Origin: Mucilaginibacter geliditolerans
Lineage (GTDB): Bacteria; Bacteroidota; Bacteroidia; Sphingobacteriales; Sphingobacteriaceae
Assembly (NCBI RefSeq): GCF_014200495.1
Contig: NZ_JACHBY010000010.1
Span: 1-64,000, forward strand
Direction of reading: 5' to 3'
Length of the DNA: 64,000 nucleotides
In this document: piece after piece, positions 18,551 through 27,529 of the stretch
Position numbering within the stretch: position 1 is the first letter of the stretch
Layout of the letters: the number at the start of each line of letters is the position of its first letter
Notes under the pieces: model-generated
Seen by the model: only the letters and a program-made list of their open reading frames with translations
What the model was told of the DNA's origin: nothing
The model's database searches: none
Position numbers and translations under genes: made by a program

Positions 18551-18889
18551 TTATTTAGATTTTATTTGAAATAGATATTTTGCTACAAATACAAATAAAC
18601 CAATAACGTTTGCAGTAGTTGTTGTTAATAATGTTACTAATACAGTATCTGAATAATGAAGATTTCCATTACCAGAGGCTATTAATATAATTGATACTAA
18701 AATTAACCACATACAAATAAGGACGAAAATACGATGTGTATATTCTTTTCGCTCGCCTATGTCTTGCATAATACCGTCATTAGCAAGCTGCTTTTTTCTT
18801 AAATCTTCCTTCAGTTCATCTTGTGCACGTTCCTTTACTTCTGGTAGAGATGAGTTTGCTTCGTTTTGTATGATCTGCTCAATACTCAT
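18551..18889 (-). CDS. two-helix membrane protein, candidate toxin paired with a Panacea protein
   Basis: 112 aa. A charged N-terminal helix (about 1-45) precedes two hydrophobic segments (FVLICMWLILVSIILIASG and VLVTLLTTTTANVIGLFVFVAKYLF). The start codon overlaps the stop of the upstream gene (TAATG), so the two are translated as a pair. Small membrane toxins are one of the partner classes reported for Panacea-domain antitoxins. I recognise no named family in the sequence itself. The base composition is clearly more AT-rich than the surrounding enzyme genes, suggesting recent acquisition. Confidence 0.6.
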   Translation of the reverse strand: MSIEQIIQNEANSSLPEVKERAQDELKEDLRKKQLANDGIMQDIGERKEYTHRIFVLICMWLILVSIILIASGNGNLHYSDTVLVTLLTTTTANVIGLFVFVAKYLFQIKSK

Positions 18890-19374
18890 TAGTCAGGAAT
18901 AACTTTATCAAAATACGCTTTTATATCTTCATCGGAAATATAAACTGGTTTAGGATTTGAATTATACGCTTTATCCCAAGGTGAGTTTTTGTTATGAGAC
19001 CATGCAGATAATGTAAATGCAGATAAGTTTTTTGCATTATCCCAAGCTTCCTTTATTATTGACAAATCATTGTCGTCTACATTTATATTAGATGACAATG
19101 TAAATGAAAACCCATTTGTATGTATTAATTCATCAATAGGCTCGCTTATGTTATTACCCTTACAGTCCCTATATGTAGTATATACAGATCTTACAACTGG
19201 ACCATAATCCCATGCTTCAAATTTTTCTTTTATTAGTTTCTCTCCTCTTTTTTTATAGTAGATACCATTCGCCAAATAAAGTATCTTTTGCAACTTCATT
19301 GGAGTAACGTCTATTTTTTCAGAATTGGCTAATTTAATAATTTCATTAGCTACGACTATGGCAGGGTACTGCAT
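18889..19374 (-). CDS. Panacea-domain (DUF4065/SocA-like) protein, candidate antitoxin
   Basis: 161 aa beginning YPAIVVANEIIKLAN, followed by the domain hallmark TPMKLQKILYLANGIYY (residues about 25-41), then EAWDYGPVVRSVY. Panacea domains neutralise diverse toxins and lie directly before or after them. Here the downstream gene is a small membrane protein sharing a TAATG overlap. A SocA-like protease-adaptor role is the alternative. AT-rich relative to neighbours, and lodged inside an otherwise coherent carbohydrate locus. Confidence 0.8.
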   Translation of the reverse strand: MQYPAIVVANEIIKLANSEKIDVTPMKLQKILYLANGIYYKKRGEKLIKEKFEAWDYGPVVRSVYTTYRDCKGNNISEPIDELIHTNGFSFTLSSNINVDDNDLSIIKEAWDNAKNLSAFTLSAWSHNKNSPWDKAYNSNPKPVYISDEDIKAYFDKVIPD

Positions 19375-20072
19375 ATGAGTTTGGATTACAGGGATTCAAA
19401 TTTACTAAAAAAATTAGCAAGTACTCTTAAAATGTTTAAATATAATTAATTATTTTAAGACATAACTCTATTATTTATTTAATAGACGGCATGCCCAACC
19501 GTTTGTTTGAGTAAATAATTCGCACTTTGTAGGTCGTTTATGTAATTTTTTTATACCGTTCTATTAGCCCTGTATAGTTAGGGATTGCTTCGTACCTCGC
19601 AATGACGCGGAGAGTTGACTCCTCGCGATCTAGCATAACAAAATTATTCTAAACTCATTCTCCCCTCTTTTCGCGCAGCGTAGAGAGGGTGGTCGGGCGG
19701 AGCCGAGACCGGGTGAGTTAAAATATGCGGGCGGACAATTTGAACGCGCTCCGTTAACTCACCCCGACTACGCTACGCGTGTCGACCCTCTCTGCCGCAA
19801 GCGGCAAAGAGGGTGAAAATCACTTTATTTTATCCGTTGGCTGAAGCCAACGGCAATGAATTATTATCAATGTGATATTTAGACTAAAAGATTAATTTAT
19901 TGCCGTCCCATTTATGGGACGGATAAGCAGCTAACAAAAAAGGCTTTAGCCTAACTAAATGTTAGATTAAAGCCTTTTTTGTTAAATAGTTACACCTATT
20001 CAGGTGTGCCACACTGTGCCGGATGTGCCGCCTGTTTCACCTGTTTCGTGGCACACCCAACAGCTCATTAGC
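19375..20072. repeat. 698-bp gene-free stretch made of several different intergenic repeats
   Basis: In order: an AT-rich upstream region of the Panacea gene (to about 19560); a GGGATTGCTTCGTACCTCGCAATGAC unit split across 19580-19605; an inverted pair of GAGAGGGT...GGGTGAGTT and AACTCACCC...GACCCTCTCT blocks (about 19670-19815), resembling a block at 44630-44755; a CCGTTGGCT/AGCCAACGG palindrome (19834-19853); a CCGTCCCA/TGGGACGG palindrome (19903-19922); and a terminator (19936-19980). No gene is seen. Confidence 0.75.
19936..19980. terminator. bidirectional intrinsic terminator
   Basis: AAAAAAGGCTTTA (19936-19948) pairs with TAAAGCCTTTTTT (19968-19980), with an inner CTAAC/GTTAG stem. The A-run and T-run allow function on either strand; it would end the GH2 transcript coming from the right. 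Confidence 0.8.
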
Positions 20073-22874
20073 TTACTTCACACCCGAGGCCAGCTCCACC
20101 ACCTGCTTGTCCACATTCCATCCCTCAACCAAAACCGTTGGGTTTTGGCCGCCTACTTTCACCCATGGCGCGCTAACGGATACCGTTGTGCTTTCGCCCG
20201 GTGCCAGTGTAAAATAATTCGCCGACCAGTATGATGGCATTACTTCCTCGCCATTAATCATCAACTGCGGGCGAACAAAAAATGCAATTTGCTTGCTGTT
20301 ATTGCTGATCTGTAAGATCCACTTGCTCTCTTTATAGCCCTTCTCAGCCCTGATGAATTTTGTGGTGAGGTTTGTATGGCCGATGCCATTCAGTGCTTTG
20401 TAATCATTGCCAGGCGCTGTCCAGTAGGCATTGCGTGATATTACGTTACCCGCTGCATCCTTCAATTTCAACACCACAAAACACATATCCTTAATATCAG
20501 CCAAAACAGCCTTTAATGGCATAGCCGATTGTGTGCCTGTTGATGACAGATTAACCGTAGCTGTATGATGATACAATACCTTACTATCTACCGAATAAAC
20601 ATCGGCCTGAGCGGTTAAAACACCTGTGCTTTTCAGGGTCCGATTGATGACCATAACGGTTGAATCATCCTGGTTAAACTGGATGTGTTTGGCTTCGCAG
20701 GCATTTTGCATGGCATAATAGCCCGCGTTTGGTTCAAGAAACCAGTCATATATTTGCCAAACCACGCTTGGCAGTGCCGAGTTTAGTTTCCAAAGCATTA
20801 CACCGCCGGTTTGATTGAGTTTATGTCCATCAGCTTCAAATATACCCTGATAACCAGTATAGTTCATGAGCTGCATCTTGTCGGAAAAAGCTTGCATACT
20901 TGCAGGCGGGCCGTACCGCTTAACCATGTCAATATATAAAGTATCATATTTTGCGGCACCGGTGCATGCATCATGGTAACCCCAGCTATTATTCAGTGGG
21001 AAAGGCAACTTGGTATCCCAGGTTAAATTGGTGATCACTTTTGGCAGCGTGGTGTAAGGCGGCTGCGATGGCAGACCTGTTTCATCCTTGAATACCCAAT
21101 CCTTACCGGCATCAGCCAGTTTATAATACTCTTTAGGATCCCGCCATGCATAAGGGCCACCGCTATAAACGCCCGATGTTTTCTCATCAGGATAAGCGCC
21201 TTTCCATCCTGCAGGCAATTTCGCAAAACCTGATGAACTTGGGATAAATGGCCTAGTACCATCCAAAGCGATAATGTTACTGCGCATGGCATCGTATAGT
21301 TCTTTACGCGCATGGCCTTCGTTACCGCCAGTCCAAACCAGTAAGCTTGGATGGTTACGGATGCGGTATATGGTACTTAGTACATTCTTAACAAACACAT
21401 TGCCTTCAAGCGGCCAATCAGGTGAGCCTTTAAACTCGCCCTGGGTATCACCTGTAACCCAAAAATCCGACCATACCATCAGTCCGTACCTGTCGGCAGC
21501 GTTCCAGAATGCATCCGGCGGCGTAACACCACCACCCCAGATACGCACCAGATTCACATTGGCGTTTTTGCACAGGTGTAGCTCGTAATCATAACGCGCG
21601 GAATCTCGGTTCACCATCATATCAGGCACCCAGGCACCACCTACTAAGTGTACACGCTTGCCGTTCACATAAAAGTCACGGCGGTTATAACCATTAACAT
21701 CTGTCGATTGTGAGCTAACGGTACGCACACCAAATACAAAAGTGGTATCATCAGCCATGCCTTCCGCATCGGTATATTGCACGCGGACCTGGTACAAATT
21801 TGCCCTGCCATAACCCGTTGGCCACCATAAATGCGGTTGATGGATCAATAAAGCAGCAACATTATCAGCACTAAACCCAATCTCTTTTGATGAATTTGTA
21901 CCTACACTTACCGGTTTTGAGAACTGCACAGGAGCGCCTGCAAAGTTTTCAGGTTTTATGGAAACTGTAAGCGTACCGCTTTTTTCGGCATCGGTATGGT
22001 TGGTTAAAGTTAAATTGAGTGATAACTTGGCAACGCTGGTATCCGGCAAATTAGGCAAGTCCGTTTTTAATTGTGGATGGCCGATAGTAACCGCGCCCGT
22101 AGTACGCAGGAAAACCGGCTGCCAGATACCCATATTACGGTCACGCACCGGTGGGATCCAGTCCCAGCCTACGGAGCAGAGCATGGTAACATTTTTACCT
22201 ATATCGCCAGTTGGGCCACCGTTTAAAAAGAATGGACCCATCGCTTCCAGTTGTTCCTTGTCCGGAAAACCGGGTTCATCCAAAGGATAGATCTTTACAG
22301 CCAAAGCGTTAGTTCCGCCGGGGATGATCTGCTTACTTACATCTAAGCTGTATTCCGCAAACATGCCCGCCATCTGTGTGGAATCGGTGATCTGTTTACC
22401 ATTTACCCATACAGCGGCACGGTAGTTTATACCTTTAAATATCAGTTGGAATACCCGCCCCCTGTCGCTTGCCGGCACATTAAAAATGGTACGGTACCAG
22501 TAAGGTTTTTTCCATGGATTGGGCTGATTTGGCAAGAAGCTGTATTGCTCCAGGTTATATTCTTTGTTGAATTTATCTGATGCATCGGGGATCAGCATAT
22601 TATTCAGCCCAAGGTATGGCGAGGGGTAAATTTTATTGGTAACAAGCCCTGTAAGTACCGTTGATGGCACCTTTACCGGAAACCAATATACACTTGATTG
22701 ATAGTTCGGCTGTGATATAGCGCCGCCATCTTCATTGATTAAACCCGATGCCTGTAGTTGAAAATCCGTAAGTTTAACCTGCTTAATGCTACCCTTTTGT
22801 GCATAAAGGTTAACATTTAAAAGTAAGCCGGATAAAAATACCGGAAGAAATTTGAGCCCCTTTTTCATTATCAT
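20073..22874 (-). CDS. GH2-family exo-glycosidase (beta-mannosidase/glucosaminidase type)
   Basis: 933 aa with signal peptide (KFLPVFLSGLLLNVNLYAQ). Domain order: sugar-binding sandwich (about 30-220), immunoglobulin-like domain, then a TIM barrel with VRIWGGGVTPPDAFW, VWSDFWVTGDTQG, and RNHPSLLVWTGGNEG, whose Glu is the acid/base. A later DETGLPSQPP and C-terminal beta domains follow. The layout resembles the plant-type mannosylglycoprotein endo-beta-mannosidase and CsxA exo-glucosaminidase branch of GH2. In this locus beta-mannosidase is favoured, but specificity is not settled by sequence. Faces away from the GH3 gene. Confidence 0.82.
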   Translation of the reverse strand: MIMKKGLKFLPVFLSGLLLNVNLYAQKGSIKQVKLTDFQLQASGLINEDGGAISQPNYQSSVYWFPVKVPSTVLTGLVTNKIYPSPYLGLNNMLIPDASDKFNKEYNLEQYSFLPNQPNPWKKPYWYRTIFNVPASDRGRVFQLIFKGINYRAAVWVNGKQITDSTQMAGMFAEYSLDVSKQIIPGGTNALAVKIYPLDEPGFPDKEQLEAMGPFFLNGGPTGDIGKNVTMLCSVGWDWIPPVRDRNMGIWQPVFLRTTGAVTIGHPQLKTDLPNLPDTSVAKLSLNLTLTNHTDAEKSGTLTVSIKPENFAGAPVQFSKPVSVGTNSSKEIGFSADNVAALLIHQPHLWWPTGYGRANLYQVRVQYTDAEGMADDTTFVFGVRTVSSQSTDVNGYNRRDFYVNGKRVHLVGGAWVPDMMVNRDSARYDYELHLCKNANVNLVRIWGGGVTPPDAFWNAADRYGLMVWSDFWVTGDTQGEFKGSPDWPLEGNVFVKNVLSTIYRIRNHPSLLVWTGGNEGHARKELYDAMRSNIIALDGTRPFIPSSSGFAKLPAGWKGAYPDEKTSGVYSGGPYAWRDPKEYYKLADAGKDWVFKDETGLPSQPPYTTLPKVITNLTWDTKLPFPLNNSWGYHDACTGAAKYDTLYIDMVKRYGPPASMQAFSDKMQLMNYTGYQGIFEADGHKLNQTGGVMLWKLNSALPSVVWQIYDWFLEPNAGYYAMQNACEAKHIQFNQDDSTVMVINRTLKSTGVLTAQADVYSVDSKVLYHHTATVNLSSTGTQSAMPLKAVLADIKDMCFVVLKLKDAAGNVISRNAYWTAPGNDYKALNGIGHTNLTTKFIRAEKGYKESKWILQISNNSKQIAFFVRPQLMINGEEVMPSYWSANYFTLAPGESTTVSVSAPWVKVGGQNPTVLVEGWNVDKQVVELASGVK

Positions 22875-23095
22875 TTTATAATATTATTAACTTGTATGCC
22901 GGTGAATTTTATATCCGTTTAATTAAACCGGCTAATCTGACGAAATATAGAACTTATAGTTTTTTAAACAGTTATATTTTTATCGCAATTGTTGACACTA
23001 TTTTACCATTCGGATGATAAGTTTTTTACTTCATTTAACTTAGTACCCGGCTTTTATTGCACATTTTATTAAAACCCAGGTTATAGCCTATATTT

Positions 23096-25375
23096 ATGAA
23101 AAAAGTACTATGTATTGCCGCTGTTTTGTGCAGCGCAATTTACGTTAAAGCACAACATGTTGTTGCGGCAAGCACTATCGATAAAAAAGTTGATGCTCTT
23201 ATCGCTAAAATGACCCTTGATGAAAAGATCGGTCAGATGACACAGCTTACCCTGGATGAAGTTTTGCAAACCAGCGGCGGCGCGGCTGTACACCCTTTGC
23301 AAATAGATACGGTTAAACTAAAGGAAGCCTTATTAAAATATCATGTTGGGTCGATATTAAACGTAAGCGGCGGCGCTAATACCCGCGAGGTTTGGTATGG
23401 CCTGATCAGCAAAATACAGGAATTTGCAGCTAAGGACAGGCTGAAGATTCCCGTGATATATGGTATTGATGCTATGCACGGCCAGAACTATACCGTAGGT
23501 GCTACACTTTTCCCGCAGGAAATTGGTATGGCCGCAACCTTTAACCCGGAGCTTGCTCGCCGCGAAGGTGAGATCACCGCTTATGAAACCCGTGCCAGCT
23601 ATATCCCATGGAATTTCTCCCCGGTACTTGATCTTGGCAAAAACGCGCTGTGGCCACGTATCTATGAAACCTTTGGCGAGGATCCTTACTTAGTAAAAAC
23701 TATGGGTGCCGCGGTTATTAAGGGTTACCAGGGCGATGATATCAGCAATAAATACAAAGTTGCATCGTGCTTAAAGCACTATTTAGGTTACAGCTTTCCG
23801 CTTGATGGCAAGGACCGCACCCCGGCCTGGATACCTGACCGCTACATGCGCGAATACTTTTTACCATCATTTGCCGAAGCTGTTAAATCAGGCGCAAAAT
23901 CAGTTATGATCAATTCATCTGAAATTAATGGTATCCCCGTCCATGCCAGTAAATATTTATTGACGGATATTTTAAGGGGCGAACTAAAATTCACAGGCAT
24001 CGCGGTAACCGATTGGCAGGATATTAAATACCTGCACGACCGCCACCACATTGCCGCCACCCAAAAAGATGCGGTGATGATAGCCATAAATGCAGGCATA
24101 GATATGAGTATGGTACCTTATGATTACTCTTTCTGCCAATATTTAAAGGAATTGGTGAACGAAGGCAAAGTACCGATGGCCCGTATTAATGAGTCGGTAA
24201 AAAGGATCTTAAAAGTTAAATACGAGTTAGGCCTTTTTGAGCACCCGGTTGGTAATCCTGATGATTATCCAAAATTTGGCTCTGCCGAGTTTGAGGCGGT
24301 TAGCCTAAAGGCTGCTACCGAATCTATCACGTTACTAAAAAATACCAACAACATTTTACCGCTTAAAAAGGATGTAAAAGTATTGGTTACCGGGCCTGCG
24401 GCTAATACAATGCGCTCCCTTGACGGCGGCTGGAGCTATACCTGGCAAGGCGATTTCAGCGATAAATTTGCCGCTGATAAAAACACGATCTTAAAAGCCA
24501 TCATCCAAAAAATAGGCAAGGATAATGTAGATTATCAGCCCGGCACTACATTTACTGATGCAGTTGATATCGATGCTACTATCACAGCAGCAAAAAAAGC
24601 TGATGTAATAGTTTTATGCTTAGGTGAACCATCTTACGCCGAAAATCCGGGCAACATAAACGACCTGAGCTTACCTGCCGCACAAACCCAATTAGCTAAT
24701 GAACTGGCTAAAACCGGCAAACCTATTGTATTAATAATGGGCGAAGGCAGACCACGCATCATAACCGAGGCTGAAAGTAAATCTGCCGCAACTATTATGG
24801 CTTATCTGTCGGGTAACGAAGGTGGCAACGCGCTTGCTGATATTTTATTTGGTGATGCCAATCCATCAGGCAGATTGCCATTCACTTATCCGCGTTACCC
24901 TAATGCATTGGTTAACTATTATCGCAAAAATATTGAGAACGGGAACAGCGACGATGCCATGGGTTACAACCCGCTTTATGAATTTGGCTACGGCTTAAGC
25001 TATACCACATTTGCATACAGCAACCTGCACATCAGCAAGCCAACTTTAAGCGATGGCGAAACATTGAGCATTTCAGTAGATGTAAAAAACACCGGCAGCC
25101 GCGCAGGGAAAGAAAGCGTGTTGCTGTACATCAGCGAACTATATGCCTCCGTTACACCGGATACCAAACGTTTAAGAGGTTTTGATAAGATAGAATTGCA
25201 GCCCAAGGAATCACGCACTGTTACCTTTAAAATAGCACCAACCGATATTTCATTTATCAACGACCTGAGCAAACGCGTAACCGAAGCGGGGGAGTTTAAA
25301 ATTCAGATAGGCAATCAAACACAAAGCTTTAACTACTTAACCAATATTGCCCCGTCACGTACAGGGAAATTATAA
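23096..25375 (+). CDS. GH3 beta-glucosidase (BglX-like), exported
   Basis: 759 aa with signal peptide (VLCIAAVLCSAIYVKAQ). GH3 N-domain: MTLDEKIGQMTQL, IYGIDAMHGQNY, KHYLGYSFP, and the nucleophile Asp in GIAVTDWQDI. The C-domain begins around ITLLKNTNNILPLKK, and an FnIII-like tail contains GYGLSYTTF. Length and order match periplasmic BglX. It would cut terminal beta-glucose from gluco-oligosaccharides such as those of glucomannan. It is divergent from the GH2 gene with a 221-bp promoter region between. Confidence 0.9.
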   Translation: MKKVLCIAAVLCSAIYVKAQHVVAASTIDKKVDALIAKMTLDEKIGQMTQLTLDEVLQTSGGAAVHPLQIDTVKLKEALLKYHVGSILNVSGGANTREVWYGLISKIQEFAAKDRLKIPVIYGIDAMHGQNYTVGATLFPQEIGMAATFNPELARREGEITAYETRASYIPWNFSPVLDLGKNALWPRIYETFGEDPYLVKTMGAAVIKGYQGDDISNKYKVASCLKHYLGYSFPLDGKDRTPAWIPDRYMREYFLPSFAEAVKSGAKSVMINSSEINGIPVHASKYLLTDILRGELKFTGIAVTDWQDIKYLHDRHHIAATQKDAVMIAINAGIDMSMVPYDYSFCQYLKELVNEGKVPMARINESVKRILKVKYELGLFEHPVGNPDDYPKFGSAEFEAVSLKAATESITLLKNTNNILPLKKDVKVLVTGPAANTMRSLDGGWSYTWQGDFSDKFAADKNTILKAIIQKIGKDNVDYQPGTTFTDAVDIDATITAAKKADVIVLCLGEPSYAENPGNINDLSLPAAQTQLANELAKTGKPIVLIMGEGRPRIITEAESKSAATIMAYLSGNEGGNALADILFGDANPSGRLPFTYPRYPNALVNYYRKNIENGNSDDAMGYNPLYEFGYGLSYTTFAYSNLHISKPTLSDGETLSISVDVKNTGSRAGKESVLLYISELYASVTPDTKRLRGFDKIELQPKESRTVTFKIAPTDISFINDLSKRVTEAGEFKIQIGNQTQSFNYLTNIAPSRTGKL

Positions 25376-26113
25376 ACCGGTATTTTCAGAATAAAAACTT
25401 TGCCTATTGAGTCGCTTGGTATTGCTCATAGCCGCTAAGGCCTATTTCTTTTGTCTTGATACAAAAGAAACAAAAAATCAAGACAAAAAGATCCTTCCGC
25501 CCACAGGCAAAACACCCAGGCCCGCGCTTTTTGTCGGGCCTTTTCACCCTTTTAATCATGGTTCATTTAAGGCATTTTCCTCTTGAGAAGATCGGGTGAG
25601 GTATGGTTCTTTCTTTCCTCTGTCAGTAGAACAGCTTCGGATGAAATCGGGCAAAACGATGGTGGCCCTGAGCGTGGCAGGGCATAGGAAATTTTTGCAG
25701 CGCATAGGCCAGTGTGCGCACTATGGCCGCAAAAAGATTCCAGCTCAGGTTTTGCCTGATTTGCAGCGCAGAGGCCTTGTGCGGCAAAGAAGCATTTCTA
25801 ATGACTTGATTTTTTGCTACCTTTTGTATCAAGACAAAAGTAGTAGCCTCCGCGGCAATGAGCGGCTGCGCATGATAAACAAGCCGCTCTGTATAGGTAT
25901 AAGATTGCCACGCTATCGCTCGCAATGACAAATTGAGTTGAGGGGTTGCTTCGTTCCTTACAGCAATAACGCTTTTATATCAACCTCAAATAAAGTAATC
26001 CACATAAAACCCTAATTGTGAATAACTAACAATATTTCATGATTTGGAATGAAGTTATCTTTACAATAAGCTACCTATAATTAACGTTTCACCAACAACT
26101 AAAACTTTTTAAC
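25376..26113. repeat. gene-free region carrying a 440-bp MITE-like repeat (25424-25863)
   Basis: Left end 25424-25482 and right end 25805-25863 are imperfect inverted repeats of about 59 bp, both containing CTTTTGTCTTGATACAAAAG and CAAAAAATCAAG. The internal 320 bases have GC-rich content with a short ORF (25596-25928) that reads across the right end and is not gene-like. Bases 25441-25543 recur identically, inverted, at 62933-63035. After 25863 a fragment of another repeat (ATTGCCACGCTATCGCTCGC, 25907-25926) follows, then the upstream region of the OmpA gene. Confidence 0.85.
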
Positions 26114-26641
26114 ATGAAACTTTTAAGATCAGGTATTGCTCCAATTGTTATTTTAATGGCTCTAATTACTTTACAGGCTTGTAAGGCTAAAAAATTAGTA
26201 CAAGCCCCGCCGCCGCCACCTGAAGCACCTGCTCCGGTAACGCCGCCACCGCCGCCGCCAGCACCTGCTCCGCAGCCAACACCGCCACCACCTGCTCCAA
26301 AACCCGACTATAATTTCAGTAACATACAGTTTGAGTTTAACTCAGGCATCTTAAAAACAGATTCATATCCTGCATTGGACAATGCTGCAGCGCAAATGAA
26401 AATGGACCCTACCATTAAGTTTAATCTGAGCGGTTTTGCATCTGCCGAAGGAACCGACGCACATAACATGCAATTATCAATTGATAGGGCAAATTCAGTT
26501 AAAGTATACCTGGTAAACTCAGGTGTAAGTGCTGATAACATTACAACCAAAGGCTATGGCGAAGCTAATCCTGTTGCCGATAATACCACCGAAGCCGGCC
26601 GTATACTAAATCGCCGGGTGGAAATAAAGAAAGCGAATTAA
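26114..26641 (+). CDS. OmpA-family outer-membrane lipoprotein
   Basis: 175 aa. Lipoprotein signal ending LITLQAC (lipid Cys about residue 23), then a Pro/Ala-rich linker (about 30-68) and an OmpA-C peptidoglycan-binding domain (NIQFEFNSGILKTDSYPALD ... LSGFASAEGTDAHNMQLSIDRANSVKVYL ... GYGEANPV ... NRRVEI). It tethers the outer membrane to the cell wall, like Pal. It is monocistronic, followed by the tRNA remnant and palindromic repeats. Confidence 0.9.
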   Translation: MKLLRSGIAPIVILMALITLQACKAKKLVQAPPPPPEAPAPVTPPPPPPAPAPQPTPPPPAPKPDYNFSNIQFEFNSGILKTDSYPALDNAAAQMKMDPTIKFNLSGFASAEGTDAHNMQLSIDRANSVKVYLVNSGVSADNITTKGYGEANPVADNTTEAGRILNRRVEIKKAN

Positions 26642-26655
26642 GAATTGAAAATAGT

Positions 26656-26727
26656 GCCCGGAACGAGATTCTAACTCGTACACGGGTTGAGAAATGCCAG
26701 TTGAGAGTTCGAGTCTCTCTTCGGGCA
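26656..26727 (+). pseudogene. tRNA-Leu-like remnant (decayed)
   Basis: The acceptor strands GCCCGGA (26656-26662) and TTCGGGC (26720-26726) pair over 7 bp and the T-arm GAGAG-TTCGAGT-CTCTC (26703-26719) is intact. The interior is not: A at position 8, no G18G19, and no anticodon stem around GGTTGAGAA (loop GAG would be Leu). The ends resemble class II tRNA-Leu but the total of 72 nt is too short. Read as a pseudogene. Confidence 0.5.
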
Positions 26728-26741
26728 TTTTTAATTGCCGG

Positions 26742-26794
26742 TTCAAACGTCCACGCTTGAACCATAAAAAAAGTAAGCACCCACGCTTACTTTT
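26742..26794. repeat. palindromic repeats, CGTCCACGCTT family plus a variant
   Basis: 26742-26763 is GTTCAAACGT-CC-ACGCTTGAAC, a one-base variant of the unit at 417-438. 26771-26791 (AGTAAGC...GCTTACT flanked by A and T runs) looks like a terminator derived from the same family, ending the OmpA region. Confidence 0.75.
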
Positions 26795-26871
26795 CACCTA
26801 CCTTTAAGTTCAAAATCCACCAAAAAATAAAAAGTGACAATTCGATGTACATTGATAATAACTTATCACCG

Positions 26872-26893
26872 TACATTTGCTTAACACTGTTAA
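26872..26893 (+). promoter_or_regulatory. tetR promoter -7 element overlapped by operator TTAACACTGTTAA
   Basis: TACATTTG (26872-26879) fits TAnnTTTG. Immediately downstream, TTAACA-C-TGTTAA (26881-26893) is a perfect palindrome covering the expected transcription start. A 12-of-13 copy at 27642-27654 precedes the efflux operon, so this is the probable binding site of the adjacent TetR protein. Confidence 0.75.
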
Positions 26894-26917
26894 ATGATTT
26901 AATAGGGTAAACGTAAA

Positions 26918-27529
26918 ATGGCAAGTAAAGACAGAATACTGCGTTTGAAGGAAGAAACCAGGGCAAACATCCTGGGTGCTGCACTTCAAATTGTTAAGGA
27001 AGACGGATGGCAGGCGTTAAGTATGCGCAAAATAGCCGATGTAATTGAATACACTGCTCCTATTATATATGAATATTTCTCAAATAAAGAAGCTATACTG
27101 CTTGAGCTGAGCCGACAAGGTTATCTTTTATTATCAAAGGATCTGGAGGAAGCAAAAAGCAAACACCGTTTACCGGCAAAGCAATTGGAAGCCATGTGGG
27201 TAGCCTACTGGAACTTCGCCTTTGCCAACAAAGAATTATACCAGGGCATGTTTGGCGTATCAACCAACTGCTGCTGCGAAACACTGAACACTTTAGCTGA
27301 GGCCGCAAAGCCATGGGATATGTTCAGCGAAGTGATAGGCGAACTGATGGGTATTGAAGATATGGACTCCGATGTGATCTGTACAAAATATTACACCCTA
27401 TGGTCGGTAGTACATGGTTTAATATCTATTAATCTGTTAAGCCGTGGCTCATCCGATGAAATCAACCGCCAGGTGCTGAAAGATGCCATTGGCAGCATGA
27501 TAAATACGATAAAACCACAGATCGCCTAA
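26918..27529 (+). CDS. TetR-family regulator of the adjacent RND efflux operon
   Basis: 203 aa. N-terminal helix-turn-helix: TRANILGAALQIVKEDGWQALSMRKIADVIEYTAPIIYEYFSNKEAIL (residues about 14-62). The ligand domain contains three consecutive cysteines (STNCCCETL, about residue 120), which might sense oxidants or metals. It lies upstream of and in the same direction as the efflux genes, and the shared operator indicates repression of both itself and the pump. Confidence 0.87.
   Translation: MASKDRILRLKEETRANILGAALQIVKEDGWQALSMRKIADVIEYTAPIIYEYFSNKEAILLELSRQGYLLLSKDLEEAKSKHRLPAKQLEAMWVAYWNFAFANKELYQGMFGVSTNCCCETLNTLAEAAKPWDMFSEVIGELMGIEDMDSDVICTKYYTLWSVVHGLISINLLSRGSSDEINRQVLKDAIGSMINTIKPQIA

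Noticed and set aside
18551..19374. Phage or insertion sequence as the carrier of the AT-rich pair
   Set aside because: No integrase, transposase, direct repeats or phage genes are visible around it.
25596..25928. 110-aa ORF in the intergenic region after the GH3 gene
   Set aside because: It lies inside the MITE-like repeat and runs across one inverted end; an antisense ORF of similar length exists, as expected from repeat DNA.
26656..26727. Functional tRNA gene
   Set aside because: No anticodon stem, no D-loop GG and a base other than U at position 8; kept only as a remnant.
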